DNA of 64,000 nt from Phaeobacter gallaeciensis (lineage in GTDB: Bacteria > Pseudomonadota > Alphaproteobacteria > Rhodobacterales > Rhodobacteraceae). The position numbers and the translations under genes are program-made. Positions within the stretch are counted from its first letter, which is position 1. Every line of letters starts with the position of its first letter. Location of the stretch: contig NZ_CP015124.1 in the NCBI RefSeq assembly GCF_001678945.1, positions 682,001-746,000 on the forward strand, in the 5' to 3' direction. This document shows, piece after piece, positions 8,570-16,902 of this stretch. A model generated the notes under the pieces. The model made no database searches, was not told the DNA's origin, and saw nothing but the letters and a program-made list of their open reading frames with translations.

Positions 8570-8597
8570 AAAAAACCCGGGCTTGCCCCGGGTTTTT
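8570..8597. terminator. Bidirectional terminator between aminotransferase and phaR
   Basis: AAAAACCCGGG / CCCGGGTTTTT stem with T-runs on both strands, between two convergent genes. Confidence 0.9.
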
Positions 8598-8633
8598 CTC
8601 TTTCCTCCGATCAGACGCTTTCTCGTGCGTCCG

Positions 8634-9200
8634 TCACTTTATCTTCGACAGCTTGTCCTGCAATTCGCTCAGCTGGCGCTTGATCGATTCCAGATCTTCT
8701 TCGCCATCAGCATCCGATTTCGCGCCTTCCGGTTCCGGGCCGCTGCCGCCGCTCCAGCCGCCGGACAGGCCACCGGTCATTGCCTTGAGGAAAGCTTCCT
8801 GCTGAACCTTCATCGCTTCGAACCCAGGCATCGTGGCCATCGGGTTCATCGCCGACATGTTTTCCATCATCTTGGACTGGCTGTCGCGCAGCATGTCGAA
8901 TGAGGTCTGCAGGAACTGCGGCATTACCCCGCCGCCTGGCACCATATAGCTGCGGACCAGATCATTCAGCACATTCACCGGCAGCACGTTTTCGCCGCGG
9001 CTTTCGTGTTCTGCAATGATCTGCAGCAGATACTGGCGTGTCAGGTCGTCCCCCGTTTTCAGGTCGACGATCTGGACCTCGCGTCCATCCCGGATAAACC
9101 CAGCAATATCCTCCAGCGTGACGTAGTCGCTGGTCTCCGTGTTATACAGCCGACGGCTGGCGTAGCGTTTGATAAGCAGGGGTTTTTCCTGTTCCGCCAT
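8634..9200 (-). CDS. phaR: Polyhydroxyalkanoate synthesis repressor PhaR
   Basis: 188 residues. The start at 9200 is chosen because GGGAGG lies seven bases upstream; an ATG six bases earlier would sit directly on that site. The N-terminus (IKRYASRRLYNTETSDYVT, about 8-26) is the strongly conserved PHB-accumulation DNA-binding domain, followed by the second PHB_acc region with GGVMPQFLQTSFDMLRD. The C-terminus is acidic and coiled-coil-like. PhaR binds PHA granules and the promoters of phasin genes, derepressing them when PHA accumulates. CTGC-N3-GCAG-like boxes lie before phaP and phaC, and a near match lies before phaR itself. Confidence 0.95.
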   Translation of the reverse strand: MAEQEKPLLIKRYASRRLYNTETSDYVTLEDIAGFIRDGREVQIVDLKTGDDLTRQYLLQIIAEHESRGENVLPVNVLNDLVRSYMVPGGGVMPQFLQTSFDMLRDSQSKMMENMSAMNPMATMPGFEAMKVQQEAFLKAMTGGLSGGWSGGSGPEPEGAKSDADGEEDLESIKRQLSELQDKLSKIK

Positions 9201-9221
9201 GGTCATACCTCCCCAGACATG

Positions 9222-9232
9222 ATGCATTGCAG
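9222..9232. promoter_or_regulatory. Candidate PhaR box before phaR (autoregulation)
   Basis: ATGCATTGCAG matches CTGC-N3-GCAG with one mismatch, 22 bases upstream of the phaR start. Its reverse complement, CTGCAATGCAT, differs by one base from the phaP box at 10982-10992. Confidence 0.5.
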
Positions 9233-9360
9233 AAACCCTATGCGAGCGCAGAACAAAAGAAAAGCCTCGCGCCGCTTTGGAAAACAATTGTTCTCACTGT
9301 CCCTCTGATCCGCCTTTGTGAACCATCGGTCAAAACTGTCTTCACATCAAGAAAACCACC

Positions 9361-9391
9361 TTGACCTAAAGTATACTTGAGATTTTACCTC
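9361..9391 (+). promoter_or_regulatory. SoxR-box promoter, copy 1
   Basis: TTGACC as -35 is followed by the near-palindrome CTAAAGTATACTTGAG (9366-9381) inside a 19-base spacer; the -10 would be TACCTC. A long spacer filled by CT(C/A)AAGTnnACTT(G)AG is the hallmark of SoxR-type MerR-family activation. An almost identical copy occurs at 61089. SoxR binding is inferred. Confidence 0.7.
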
Positions 9392-9427
9392 AGACCTCAC
9401 AATCAGTTTCAGACCGAAGGACGAAAC

Positions 9428-10300
9428 ATGCGGGTATTGTTGCTTGGCGCGACAGGATCAATCGGAACCGCCATCACGCGTGAACTGGTCGGCCGGGGCC
9501 ATCAGGTGACCGGTCTGGCCAGATCAGAGGCCAGCGCGCAGAAGATCGCCGCCCTTGGCGGTAGCCCCCTGCCCGGTGACCTGCGGCAGCCTGAGGCATG
9601 GGCGCCCGTGGTGAAAGAGGTCGATGCCGTTGTGCAGGCCGCCGCGACCTTTGATCAGGACATGGGAGAGACCGACGCGCGTGCCATAGAGGCGATCCTT
9701 GATCATGCCGCGGATCGAGACACCCCGCTGCGATTGATCTATACGGGCGGCTGCTGGCTCTATGGCGCAACCGGCAACCGTATTGCCGATGAAACCTTGC
9801 CCAAACGGCCGATTGCCAGTTTCGCCTGGATGACAGAACAAAGCCGGACAGTACTGCAGGCGAAGGGGGTTTCAGGCGCCGTAATCCACCCCGGGATGGT
9901 CTATCATGAAGACGGCGGCGGCGTCTTCGAACGCTACCTGACCGCAGCCCGCAGCGACCAGCCGATCGAAATCTGGGGCAGTTTAAATACTCGCTGGCCG
10001 CTGGTGCATCGTTACGATCTGGCGGTGGCCTATCGCATCCTGTTGGAGCGTCCCGATCTGACGGGGGAATTCAACGCCTGCGCCCAAAGCGGCGTCGCGG
10101 CATCGGACATCGTCGCCCATATCGCGCAGCAGACGGATCATGCGGGCGGGTATATGGTGCGCACGCTCAAACACGTTCTGTGTAAATACGGGGCCTGGGC
10201 CGAGGGGCCGACGCTGGACCAGCAGATGTGCGCGGAAAAGCTGCGGCGCCTGTGTGGCTGGACACCACGATACCGTTGTTATTCGATGGCCACCTTCTGA
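9428..10300 (+). CDS. NAD(P)-binding epimerase/NmrA-like protein
   Basis: 290 residues. ATG 9428 is preferred because AAGGA lies seven bases upstream; the frame is open to 9377. The N-terminus MRVLLLGATGSIGTAI carries the GxxGxxG Rossmann motif of extended or atypical short-chain dehydrogenases (NAD-dependent epimerase, PF01370/NmrA). The catalytic YxxxK is not obvious, so a redox-sensing or reductase role is as likely as epimerase activity. A SoxR-box-like promoter directly upstream suggests induction by redox-cycling compounds. The last about 10 residues (TPRYRCYSMATF) look atypical for the family and may result from a small 3-prime change. Confidence 0.8.
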   Translation: MRVLLLGATGSIGTAITRELVGRGHQVTGLARSEASAQKIAALGGSPLPGDLRQPEAWAPVVKEVDAVVQAAATFDQDMGETDARAIEAILDHAADRDTPLRLIYTGGCWLYGATGNRIADETLPKRPIASFAWMTEQSRTVLQAKGVSGAVIHPGMVYHEDGGGVFERYLTAARSDQPIEIWGSLNTRWPLVHRYDLAVAYRILLERPDLTGEFNACAQSGVAASDIVAHIAQQTDHAGGYMVRTLKHVLCKYGAWAEGPTLDQQMCAEKLRRLCGWTPRYRCYSMATF

Positions 10301-10355
10301 CAGCCTGCATCGGCGGCCACAAAAGCAACAGTCCGAAAAAACCGTTCCACAATAT

Positions 10356-10386
10356 AAAAAGGGCAGGCCCGCGTGGCCTGCCCTTT
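10356..10386 (-). terminator. Terminator of phaP
   Basis: GGGCAGGCC / GGCCTGCCC stem flanked by As on the left, which read as a T-run on the minus strand, 55 bases beyond the phasin stop. Confidence 0.85.
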
Positions 10387-10440
10387 CATCACAATCCGGC
10401 ACTGATTGGGAGGAGAGCTGGTGCCGTCTTGTGGACTTTC

Positions 10441-10884
10441 TTATTTGGTTGCAGCTTTCTTGGCTGCGGTGGTCACCTCTTCGGTGGCCTTTTTCACGGC
10501 GGCAGTCGCTTCTTCGCTCATATCCTTGCCTGCGGCCATCAGCAGCTCGACGGTGTCGGTCTGTGCTTTCTTGGCAACTTCGGCAAAGGCAGCCATGTTT
10601 TCGGCAGCCACTTCAGCAGAGGCGCTGGCGAAATCGGTTGCGGCTTTGGCATAGTCGGCAGGCTCGGCCTGGACTTTGGACATCGCGCCCATCTTGGACA
10701 GGGTGTCTTTGGTCCATTTGGTCGAAATCTCGGCGGACTGCTCGGCAGCACCGATCGCAACGGCGGCCAGCTTTTCATTCAGAGCAGCAGAGCTCTTGAA
10801 GGCATCTTCCATGGCCTTGGTGTCCATGGGGAATGCGCCCATCATGTCTTTCATCATCGCGGTAAAATCTTGGGTCTTAGCCAT
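10441..10884 (-). CDS. phaP: Phasin (PHA granule-associated protein)
   Basis: 147 residues from 10884, with GGAAC upstream. The protein is a highly helical, alanine- and lysine-rich sequence with no signal peptide (MAKTQDFTAMMKDMMGAFP start), as in Phasin_2-family granule coat proteins. It ends in a lysine/alanine repeat (VKKATEEVTTAAKKAATK). Phasins cover PHA granules and control their size. Two CTGC-N3-GCAG sites upstream fit PhaR repression. The gene has its own terminator and promoter region and sits downstream of phaC on the same strand, so it is probably transcribed independently at a higher level. Confidence 0.93.
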   Translation of the reverse strand: MAKTQDFTAMMKDMMGAFPMDTKAMEDAFKSSAALNEKLAAVAIGAAEQSAEISTKWTKDTLSKMGAMSKVQAEPADYAKAATDFASASAEVAAENMAAFAEVAKKAQTDTVELLMAAGKDMSEEATAAVKKATEEVTTAAKKAATK

Positions 10885-10952
10885 CGTACTAGTTCCTCTC
10901 GTTGCCGTGGCAGGGAGATGCCCGCCCGCTGTGTCTGACAACAATATGCTTT

Positions 10953-10963
10953 CTGCATCGCAG
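10953..10963. promoter_or_regulatory. PhaR box upstream of phaP (distal of pair 1)
   Basis: CTGCATCGCAG is an exact CTGC-N3-GCAG motif, 69 bases upstream of the phaP start. This motif is the reported target of PhaR in Rhodobacter-type bacteria. Confidence 0.7.
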
Positions 10964-10981
10964 CATTTCAAGAATTTTTTG

Positions 10982-10992
10982 CTGCAATGCAG
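10982..10992. promoter_or_regulatory. PhaR box upstream of phaP (second of pair)
   Basis: CTGCAATGCAG is an exact CTGC-N3-GCAG motif. It is separated from the other copy by 18 bases, so the centres lie 29 bases apart, roughly three helical turns. Confidence 0.7.
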
Positions 10993-11017
10993 AAAAATTA
11001 TGGGAACCGCAGCAATA

Positions 11018-12820
11018 TCAGGACTTTACCATCTTGCGCACATAGTCGCCCGGGGCCTGCACCAGTGGCGGATGGGTCGAATCACCCGGTTCGCGGGCTG
11101 GAACCTGCTTGCCGGAACGCTTTTTCAGCCAGGCTTCCCAGCGCGGCCACCAGGACCCTTCATGGAAGGTTGCGCCTTCCATCCAGGCAGCGGCATCCAG
11201 TTTCAGATCGTCATTGGTATAGTGACCATACTTGTTGCGGGTGGGCGGGTTCACGATGCCCGCGATATGGCCCGACTGGGAAACGATGAAGTTCTTGCTG
11301 CGCGATCCCATCTGCTGCACGCCGCGATAGCAGTCCTTCCAGCGGGCGATGTGATCCGTTTCGCAGGTGACGGCCATCAGCGGAATGTCGACATCTTTGA
11401 GCTGCAGCTTGTGCCCCAGCAGCTCAAAACCGTCCTTGGCAAACTGGTTTCCCTGACATAGCCCACGCAGGTATTGGATCGCCATCTTGCCCGGCAGGTT
11501 GGCGCCATCGCCGTTCCAGTAGAGCAGGTCAAAGGCAGGCGGCGTCTCTCCCATCATATAACTGCGGATCGCCGGCCCGTAGACCAGGTCATTGGCGCGC
11601 AGGAAAGAGAAGGTCCGCGCCATGATATAGGAGGGCAGCATGCCATCGTCGCCGATCTGCTCCTCGATGGCATCCACGAAATCGTTTTGCAGGAAGGGCG
11701 TGAATTCCCCCTGATCGTCAAAATCGGTCAACGCGGTAAAGAAGGTCGCCGATTTCACCGATTTGTCGCCGCGCTGTTTCAGCAGTGACAGGGTCAGACC
11801 CAGCGTTGTGCCAGCGATGCAATATCCGACGGCGTTGATCTGTTTGACCTTGCAGATCTCCTTCACCTGCTCGATCGCGGTCAGGAAACCGTCCTGCACA
11901 TAATCCTCAAGCCCCACATCCGAATAAGAGGCATCCGGATTGACCCAAGAGACCACGAACAAGGTATAGCCCTGATCGGTGACCCATTTGATCAGGCTGT
12001 TCTGCGCCTTGAGGTCGAGAATGTAGAACTTGTTGATCCAGGGCGGGAACAGCAGGATCGGCGTTTCATGCACCGTATCCGTGGTCGGGCGGTACTGGAT
12101 CAGCTCCATCATGCGGTTGCGATAGACGACTTCACCCGGGGTGGTGGCCAGATTGCGGCCAATTTCAAAGGCGGTATCATCCGCCAGCCGGACCACTAGC
12201 TCGCCATCATTGGCTTCGAGATCCGCGACCAGATTTTCCAGCCCTTTGATCAGCGACTGGCCCTCGGTCTCCAAAGCCCGCTCCAGCGCATCCGGATTGG
12301 TGGGCAGAAAATTGGTCGGCGCCATCATGTGAATGATCTGGTCCGCGAAATAGGACAGCCGCTGCCGGTCAACCCGGTCCAGATCGCCCGCCTCGTCAAC
12401 AGCCTCGCGGATAGCGGCGGCATTGGTCATGTACTGCTGTTTGATAAAGCGGAAATAGGGGTTCTTGTCCCACATCGGATTGGTGAAGCGGCGGTCCGAG
12501 GGTGCATCGTCGCCTTCCCCGTCCTGCTGCCCGGCCAGCGCCTGCTGGGCCTCGGCGAAATTCAGCACCGATTTGCCCCAGTATTCGATCTGATGTTCCA
12601 GCAGCTTTGCCGGGTTTTGCAGCATAGAAGCCCAGTAAGACGTTGCTGCACGTGCGAACAATTCCTGATTCGGACCGTCCAGTCCGGGATGATGCGGCTT
12701 CTTGCTTGCCATCACCTCGACCAGCCGTTTCGACAGATGTTCTACCTTTTCTAAATTTTCCTTAAGTCGATCAATGTGTTCTGGAGAAGTTCCGGCACCC
12801 TGCACGTCACTTGTTGTCAT
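11018..12820 (-). CDS. phaC: Class I poly(3-hydroxyalkanoate) synthase
   Basis: 600 residues, the usual length of class I PhaC. It polymerises hydroxyacyl-CoA (chiefly 3-hydroxybutyryl-CoA) on the granule surface. The catalytic triad is visible: Cys334 in the synthase lipase-like box GYCIAGT, Asp489 in CETDHIARW and His518 in SQSGHIAG. The conserved FPPWINKFYILDL segment (258-270) is present. A GGGGGGA ribosome site precedes ATG 12820. It is divergent from phaZ, with a PhaR box in the shared promoter region. phaA and phaB are not in this window. Confidence 0.97.
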   Translation of the reverse strand: MTTSDVQGAGTSPEHIDRLKENLEKVEHLSKRLVEVMASKKPHHPGLDGPNQELFARAATSYWASMLQNPAKLLEHQIEYWGKSVLNFAEAQQALAGQQDGEGDDAPSDRRFTNPMWDKNPYFRFIKQQYMTNAAAIREAVDEAGDLDRVDRQRLSYFADQIIHMMAPTNFLPTNPDALERALETEGQSLIKGLENLVADLEANDGELVVRLADDTAFEIGRNLATTPGEVVYRNRMMELIQYRPTTDTVHETPILLFPPWINKFYILDLKAQNSLIKWVTDQGYTLFVVSWVNPDASYSDVGLEDYVQDGFLTAIEQVKEICKVKQINAVGYCIAGTTLGLTLSLLKQRGDKSVKSATFFTALTDFDDQGEFTPFLQNDFVDAIEEQIGDDGMLPSYIMARTFSFLRANDLVYGPAIRSYMMGETPPAFDLLYWNGDGANLPGKMAIQYLRGLCQGNQFAKDGFELLGHKLQLKDVDIPLMAVTCETDHIARWKDCYRGVQQMGSRSKNFIVSQSGHIAGIVNPPTRNKYGHYTNDDLKLDAAAWMEGATFHEGSWWPRWEAWLKKRSGKQVPAREPGDSTHPPLVQAPGDYVRKMVKS

Positions 12821-12844
12821 CTTAAGGAATCCCCCCTAATCTTT

Positions 12845-12855
12845 CTGCTATGCAG
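12845..12855. promoter_or_regulatory. PhaR box in the phaC-phaZ intergenic region
   Basis: CTGCTATGCAG is an exact CTGC-N3-GCAG motif. It lies 25 bases before phaC and about 110 bases before phaZ, so it could affect both divergent promoters. Confidence 0.65.
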
Positions 12856-12968
12856 AATACTTGCTCAGGTAGTCTACGAGAAAGTGACAGCAAGTTCTAA
12901 TCTCTGCACTTAATCCGCCCATGATTTATGATAATGGGTTGCAGGGCGGACACCTAAAGGAGACACCC

Positions 12969-14246
12969 ATGCGCTACATGATGTCCTACGACCTGATGGA
13001 AACGACCCGGAACATGAACCAGTGGCTGGGGGCGACCGCATTGTCGATGGCATCCTATCCGGCGTTTTCCGCGATCCCCAATCCGGCGCTCAACTGGCTG
13101 GCCGCATGGGGTGAGGTCACGGAGCGCACCTTTCAGCGCATGGTTGCCCGCCCCGACTGGGGTATCGGCACCTTCACCTGTGAAGACGGCAAGGACCATA
13201 CCGTCGAAATCGACACGGTTCTGGAGCGCCCCTTTGGCGATCTGATCCACTTCCGTGTCGTCGGCCGCGAAGTGCAGCCGCGCAAGGTGCTGCTGGTGGC
13301 GCCAATGTCCGGACACTACGCAACCCTGCTGCGCTCGACCGTCAAAAGCCTGGTGGAAAACTGCGAGGTCTATGTCACCGACTGGCACAACGCCCGGGAC
13401 ATCCCGGTCTCCGCTGGCAAGTTCGACATCGAGGATTACACCCTTTATCTGGTGGATTTCATGCGCGAGATGGGTCCTGAAACCCATGTCATCGCCGTCT
13501 GCCAGCCCGCCCCGCTGACCCTCGCCGCCACCGCCTATCTGGCCGAGCAGGACCCCGAAGCGCAGCCCTCCTCCCTGACACTGATCGGTGGCCCGGTGGA
13601 CCCGGATGCAACGCCGACCGAAGTCACCGATTTCGGCCGCCGCGTCACCATGGGCCAGCTTGAGGAGACCATGATCCAGCGGGTCGGTTTCAAATACGCA
13701 GGCGTCGGCCGCAAGGTCTATCCGGGCCTGTTGCAACTCTCGTCCTTCATGTCGATGAACATGGACCGCCACTCCAAAGCCTTCATGGATCAGATCCAGC
13801 GGGTCAGCAGCGGCGAAGCCTCTGATCACGACGCCCATAACCGGTTCTATGACGAATATCTGGCGGTGATGGACATGACTGCGGAATTCTACCTGTCGAC
13901 CGTGGACCGCGTGTTCAAGAAAGGCGAGATCGCCAAGAACGAATTCGTCGTCGATGGTCACAAGGTCGATATCGGCAAGATCACCGATGTGGCGGTCAAG
14001 ACCGTCGAAGGTGCCAATGATGATATCTCCGCCCCCGGGCAATGTATCGCGGCGCTGGACCTTTGCACCGGCCTGCCGGATTCGAAAAAGGCCAGCCATG
14101 TGGAACCGGGCGCCGGTCACTACGGGATCTTTGCGGGCCGCAGCTGGCGCAACAACATCCGGCCCTTGGTGATCGAATTCATGAATGCCAACAGCCGTCC
14201 AAAGGGTAAGGCAAAGCGGAGCAAACCCAAGATCGCAGCGGTCTGA
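12969..14246 (+). CDS. phaZ: Intracellular PHB depolymerase
   Basis: 425 residues from ATG 12969, with AAGGAG seven bases upstream; the upstream in-frame ATG at 12921 lacks a ribosome site. It matches the intracellular PhaZ family, which uses a cysteine nucleophile. C178 in VIAVCQPAP replaces the usual serine, and the C-terminal HVEPGAGHYGIFAG carries the catalytic histidine. No signal peptide is present, so it acts on native granules in the cytoplasm. Divergence from phaC gives a synthesis/mobilisation pair around one regulatory region. Confidence 0.94.
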   Translation: MRYMMSYDLMETTRNMNQWLGATALSMASYPAFSAIPNPALNWLAAWGEVTERTFQRMVARPDWGIGTFTCEDGKDHTVEIDTVLERPFGDLIHFRVVGREVQPRKVLLVAPMSGHYATLLRSTVKSLVENCEVYVTDWHNARDIPVSAGKFDIEDYTLYLVDFMREMGPETHVIAVCQPAPLTLAATAYLAEQDPEAQPSSLTLIGGPVDPDATPTEVTDFGRRVTMGQLEETMIQRVGFKYAGVGRKVYPGLLQLSSFMSMNMDRHSKAFMDQIQRVSSGEASDHDAHNRFYDEYLAVMDMTAEFYLSTVDRVFKKGEIAKNEFVVDGHKVDIGKITDVAVKTVEGANDDISAPGQCIAALDLCTGLPDSKKASHVEPGAGHYGIFAGRSWRNNIRPLVIEFMNANSRPKGKAKRSKPKIAAV

Positions 14247-14250
14247 TCCG

Positions 14251-14841
14251 ATGGCGTCGGAGCAGGACCATTCAGGCCGCGCCTTCTCCTGTTCTTGCGG
14301 GACAATGCAGGGATACATCACGCCAGAGGCGCTGAAGTCGGGCACTCATATCGCCTGTTTCTGCGCCGATTGCCGTGCCAACGAGCTCTATCACCACAGG
14401 CCGGATCCTGCCCCGGGTCCGGTGGCGCTCTTCCAGATGTCGCCGGATGGCATCCACATCACCCAAGGCGCGGAGGAACTGCGCCTGATGCGGCTCAGCC
14501 CCAAGGGGTTGTTTCGCTGGTACGCAGGCTGCTGCGGCATGCCCTTCGCCAACACGCTCGCGAAACCCGGCCTGCCCTTCGCCGGGATGCGTACCAATCT
14601 GTTCGACCAACCCGAGATATTCGGCAAGATCCGCACCCGCGCCTTTGAACCCCAGCCGGGAAGACCGCCCCGCACCAAGGGCGCCGGGACGATGGTCTAT
14701 GCCCTGTTCCGCCGCATGATCACCGCGCGCCTGTCCGGCAAGTGGAAAGAGACTCCTTTCTTTGAGATCGAAACAGGCCGCCCAGTGAGCGAGCCAATCG
14801 TGCTGAGCAAGGCAGACCGAGATGCCCTGACACAGGGCTGA
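14251..14841 (+). CDS. DUF6151-like cysteine-rich protein (GFA/CENP-V-like fold)
   Basis: 196 residues, starting four bases after the phaZ stop. Cysteines cluster in pairs (FSCSCGTMQG at 12-21, ACFCADC at 35-41, CCGMPF near 93), a spacing like the zinc sites of the GFA/CENP-V family to which DUF6151 proteins are related. A beta-rich zinc-binding protein is predicted; no enzymatic activity is known to me. The tight spacing suggests co-transcription with phaZ, although a link to PHA metabolism is not established. There is no signal peptide. Confidence 0.7.
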   Translation: MASEQDHSGRAFSCSCGTMQGYITPEALKSGTHIACFCADCRANELYHHRPDPAPGPVALFQMSPDGIHITQGAEELRLMRLSPKGLFRWYAGCCGMPFANTLAKPGLPFAGMRTNLFDQPEIFGKIRTRAFEPQPGRPPRTKGAGTMVYALFRRMITARLSGKWKETPFFEIETGRPVSEPIVLSKADRDALTQG

Positions 14842-14884
14842 AGCCCCCCTCGCCACACATCAATACTCTGCCGGGAACGCCGGA

Positions 14885-15643
14885 TCAGGCCTGATGGGCC
14901 GCGTCTGGCGCGCGCGACAACCAGTACAGCAGCGCCCGGTTCACCGCCTCGGGCTGCTCCAGCACCGGCAGATGCCCTGCACCAGAGATCACCTCCAGCT
15001 CCGCATGCGGGATCAGACCGGCGAGAAATTCATGCCGTTTGACGGGCGTCAGTCGGTCATATTCGCCGCACAGGATCAGCGTCGGGACATGACAGCGCCG
15101 GGCCACGCCCTGCTGATCCATGCGCCGCTGCAAGGCCCGGCTTTGCGCGACGAAAAGATCGCTGCCCAGATGCATCCCCATCTGCCGCACCGTGTTCAGG
15201 ACCTCCAGCCGCCCAGGTCCGGGCGCCAGGCAATCCGCAGGCAGGGCCTTGGCAAGCATCTCTTCCAGCCGCCCGGTGCGGGCCGCCACGATCATCGGCT
15301 CCCGTTCGGCGGCCTGCGCCGGAGTTTCCGCCAGAGGCGTGGTGTCCATCAGACACAGGCGGCTGACCCGATCCGGCGCACGGCGCAGGATCTCAAGCGC
15401 GATAATCCCGCCCATGGACAGCCCGGCCAAGGCAAACCGTTCGGGCAGCATGTTCAGGATGTGCGCGGCAATCGCCTCAATCCGGTCACCGCCCAGCAGT
15501 GGCGCCACCGTGACCGGCAGATAGGCCGAAAGCGCCTCGATCTGCGGAGCAAAGACGCGCGCATCGCACATCATCCCGGGCAGCAGCACCAGCGGTTCTA
15601 ATCCAAGCTGGGCCGAAGCATCCGGGGAGGTGGTGTATTGCAT
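14885..15643 (-). CDS. Alpha/beta hydrolase
   Basis: 252 residues of the alpha/beta-hydrolase fold. The nucleophile is Ser76 in the elbow GLSMGG, the acid is probably the Asp in GEYDRLTP and the histidine is in GAGHLPVLEQP. An oxyanion region LPGMMCDARVF replaces the more common HG motif, as in 3-oxoadipate-enol-lactonase-like or esterase-type members. The gene is convergent with the preceding DUF6151 gene. Its promoter region is cut short by the IS3 element, whose edge is 67 bases upstream, so expression may now depend on the insertion. Substrate is unknown. Confidence 0.85.
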   Translation of the reverse strand: MQYTTSPDASAQLGLEPLVLLPGMMCDARVFAPQIEALSAYLPVTVAPLLGGDRIEAIAAHILNMLPERFALAGLSMGGIIALEILRRAPDRVSRLCLMDTTPLAETPAQAAEREPMIVAARTGRLEEMLAKALPADCLAPGPGRLEVLNTVRQMGMHLGSDLFVAQSRALQRRMDQQGVARRCHVPTLILCGEYDRLTPVKRHEFLAGLIPHAELEVISGAGHLPVLEQPEAVNRALLYWLSRAPDAAHQA

Positions 15644-15706
15644 CTGCGGTGCCTCGCTGTTCTGCGCCCTGCAGTCTGCCGCAAGGTCACACAGGTATCA
15701 TACTGC

Positions 15707-15709
15707 AAC
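15707..15709. repeat. IS target-site duplication, left copy
   Basis: AAC directly abuts the left inverted repeat. An identical AAC at 16969-16971 abuts the right end. A 3-bp duplication is usual for many IS3-family elements. Confidence 0.75.
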
Positions 15710-15769
15710 AGAGGTGGTCCTGCTTTTTCGACCAGTTTGCAGCCTTTTTAAGGTGGATCAGGGTTTCAT

Positions 15770-16600
15770 TTAGGCTGCCATTCTCATCGGTTCTGTTTTG
15801 CTTTCATAGGCCTCGTTGGGGGTCAATATGCCGTGGGTCGAATGCGGGCGCTCGGAGTTGTAATAGGTCTGCCATTTGCCGATCCCAGTCCGCATTTCTG
15901 ATCCCGTTTCAAAGGCGTTCAGATAGACGCACTCGTATTTCAACGACCTCCACAGCCGTTCGATCATGCGATTGTCGCGCCAAGCGCCTTTCCCGTCCAT
16001 GCTGATCTTGATCTTTGCGTCTGTCAGCACGTCGATCCACGCACCGCTGGTGAACTGACTGCCTTGATCGCTGTTGAAGATTTCCGGCGTACCGTACTTG
16101 GTAATGGCCTCTTTCAAAGCCTCGACGCAAAAGTTCGCATCCATGCTGTTCGACAGCCGCCAGGACAAAACCTTGCGGCTGTACCAATCCATGATGGCCA
16201 CAAGGTATAAGAACCCGCGCCGCATCGGTATGTAGGTAATATCTGCGCACCAGACTTGGTTGGGACGATCAATCACCATATTGCGCAGCAGGTATGGCCA
16301 AATCCTATGCTGTGGATGCTTCTTGCTGGTATTGGGTTCCTGGTAGATTGGCACCAACCGCATAAGCCGCATCAAACGCCGGACGCGGTGTCGGCCACAG
16401 CGATGATTGTTACGCTTCATAAAACGGGCCATCTGACGCGATCCGTACCAAGGCGTTTCCAGAAATTGCTTGTCGATGATTTCCATGAACCGCAGGTTCT
16501 CGGCGCTTTCGCCAACGGGCCGATAGTAAAGCCGTGACCGCGACAACTGCAACAGTTCGCACTGTTTACGAAGGCTTAACGGATGATCCCGGCTCACCAT
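15770..16600 (-). CDS. IS3-family transposase OrfB (DDE integrase domain)
   Basis: 276 residues from the ATG at 16600, which overlaps the OrfA stop (ATGGTGA). The integrase core is complete: first Asp in WCADITYIP, second Asp in NSDQGSQF, Glu in NRMIERLWRSLKYE. The N-terminal HTH_21-like region (SLRKQCELLQLSRSRLYY) is also present. The frame stays open upstream to 16777, overlapping orfA, as expected if an OrfAB fusion is made by -1 frameshifting at the T6A heptamer. It catalyses cut-out and insertion through a circular intermediate in this family. Confidence 0.95.
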   Translation of the reverse strand: MVSRDHPLSLRKQCELLQLSRSRLYYRPVGESAENLRFMEIIDKQFLETPWYGSRQMARFMKRNNHRCGRHRVRRLMRLMRLVPIYQEPNTSKKHPQHRIWPYLLRNMVIDRPNQVWCADITYIPMRRGFLYLVAIMDWYSRKVLSWRLSNSMDANFCVEALKEAITKYGTPEIFNSDQGSQFTSGAWIDVLTDAKIKISMDGKGAWRDNRMIERLWRSLKYECVYLNAFETGSEMRTGIGKWQTYYNSERPHSTHGILTPNEAYESKTEPMRMAA

Positions 16601-16902
16601 TTCTTGCCTCGCGTCCCGAGCAACTGATGCGAGGCTTCGGCTAAAAAATCCCGTTCCACCACCAACTGGCCGATCTTCGAATGCAGCTTGTCCACGTCGA
16701 CGGCACTGACCTGCCCAGGGGCCGGACCCCGGCGCGTAAATGCTGTCGTCATGTTCTCTATCGCTGCCCGCTTCCAAGTGCCGATCTGGGTCGGATGCAC
16801 GCCGTATTTCTTGGAAAGTTCCGCCAGCGTCATCTCCTCGCGGATCGCTTCAAGCGCGACCTTAGCTTTGAACTCAGGCGAATGGTTCTTTCGTTTCTTC
16901 AT
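16594..16902 (-). CDS. IS3-family transposase OrfA (helix-turn-helix)
   Basis: 102 residues. The N-terminal HTH (SPEFKAKVALEAIREEMTL start, then ELSKKYGVHPTQIGTWK) recognises the IS ends. A leucine-zipper-like C-terminal half (VDVDKLHSKIGQLVVERDFL) is for multimerisation. Its codons GAT TTT TTA at 16650-16642 form the slippery heptamer T TTT TTA, from which a -1 shift leads into OrfB. Confidence 0.95.
   Translation of the reverse strand: MKKRKNHSPEFKAKVALEAIREEMTLAELSKKYGVHPTQIGTWKRAAIENMTTAFTRRGPAPGQVSAVDVDKLHSKIGQLVVERDFLAEASHQLLGTRGKKW
16642..16648 (-). other. Programmed -1 frameshift heptamer T TTT TTA
   Basis: On the minus strand TTTTTTA is read in frame as gaT TTT TTA by OrfA. After slipping back one base, translation continues AGC CGA AGC in the open OrfB frame, giving a fused OrfAB transposase. 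The spacing to the OrfA stop (46 bases) is usual for IS3 elements. Confidence 0.75.

Noticed and set aside
11018-12820. Possible small genes on the plus strand inside phaC
   Set aside because: Short frames without ribosome sites, opposite an obvious PhaC.
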